Shown piece after piece: positions 5,192-5,218 of a stretch of DNA of 5,218 nucleotides; position 1 is the first letter of the stretch; each line of letters opens with the position of its first letter. Source of the DNA: an uncultured Collinsella sp. GTDB taxonomy: Bacteria > Actinomycetota > Coriobacteriia > Coriobacteriales > Coriobacteriaceae. The DNA is taken from contig USFU01000117.1 of the NCBI GenBank assembly GCA_900554135.1, positions 1 to 5,218 on the forward strand, given 5' to 3'. Position numbers and translations under genes: made by a program. Under the pieces are notes generated by a model, which saw only the letters and a list, made by a program, of their open reading frames with translations, was not told where the DNA came from and made no database searches.

Positions 5192-5218
5192 GCGTTGATA
5201 TATAAGTTATCGGTGCCT

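Overview
The window is GC-rich and densely coding. It looks like a chromosomal segment of an actinomycete, most likely a gut Coriobacteriia such as a Collinsella relative. That placement is an inference from composition, protein flavour and the paired acetate kinases; no marker gene here proves it.

Layout, left to right. Positions 1-1022 (minus) hold most of a UDP-galactopyranose mutase gene (glf) that runs off the left edge. Positions 1023-1253 are a divergent control region with two back-to-back TATAAT boxes, several inverted repeats and a terminator-like hairpin in the pta leader. Positions 1254-2234 (plus) encode phosphate acetyltransferase (pta). Positions 2235-2582 are a 348-base gap between convergent genes. 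It contains a large symmetric nested palindrome (2250-2376) and a strong terminator hairpin (2527-2560). Positions 2583-3761 and 3926-5104 (both minus) encode two complete acetate kinase paralogues of 392 residues each. By hand count they are about 60% identical. A terminator sits between them and a minus-strand-oriented hairpin lies upstream of the second.

Together, Pta converts acetyl-CoA and phosphate to acetyl phosphate, and Ack converts acetyl phosphate and ADP to acetate and ATP. This is the usual fermentative route to acetate and ATP. The genes are not in the common pta-ackA operon: pta faces the two kinase genes, and each kinase gene appears to be its own transcription unit. glf belongs to cell-surface galactofuranose synthesis and is metabolically unrelated.

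The most notable points are the nested palindrome after pta, and the acetate kinase active sites. Both paralogues have Q and W where the family usually has H and E in the GHR-motif. The second paralogue also carries three further substitutions at conserved active-site-motif positions. The rest of the window is ordinary central metabolism; I see no mobile-element gene, CRISPR array, tRNA or rRNA.
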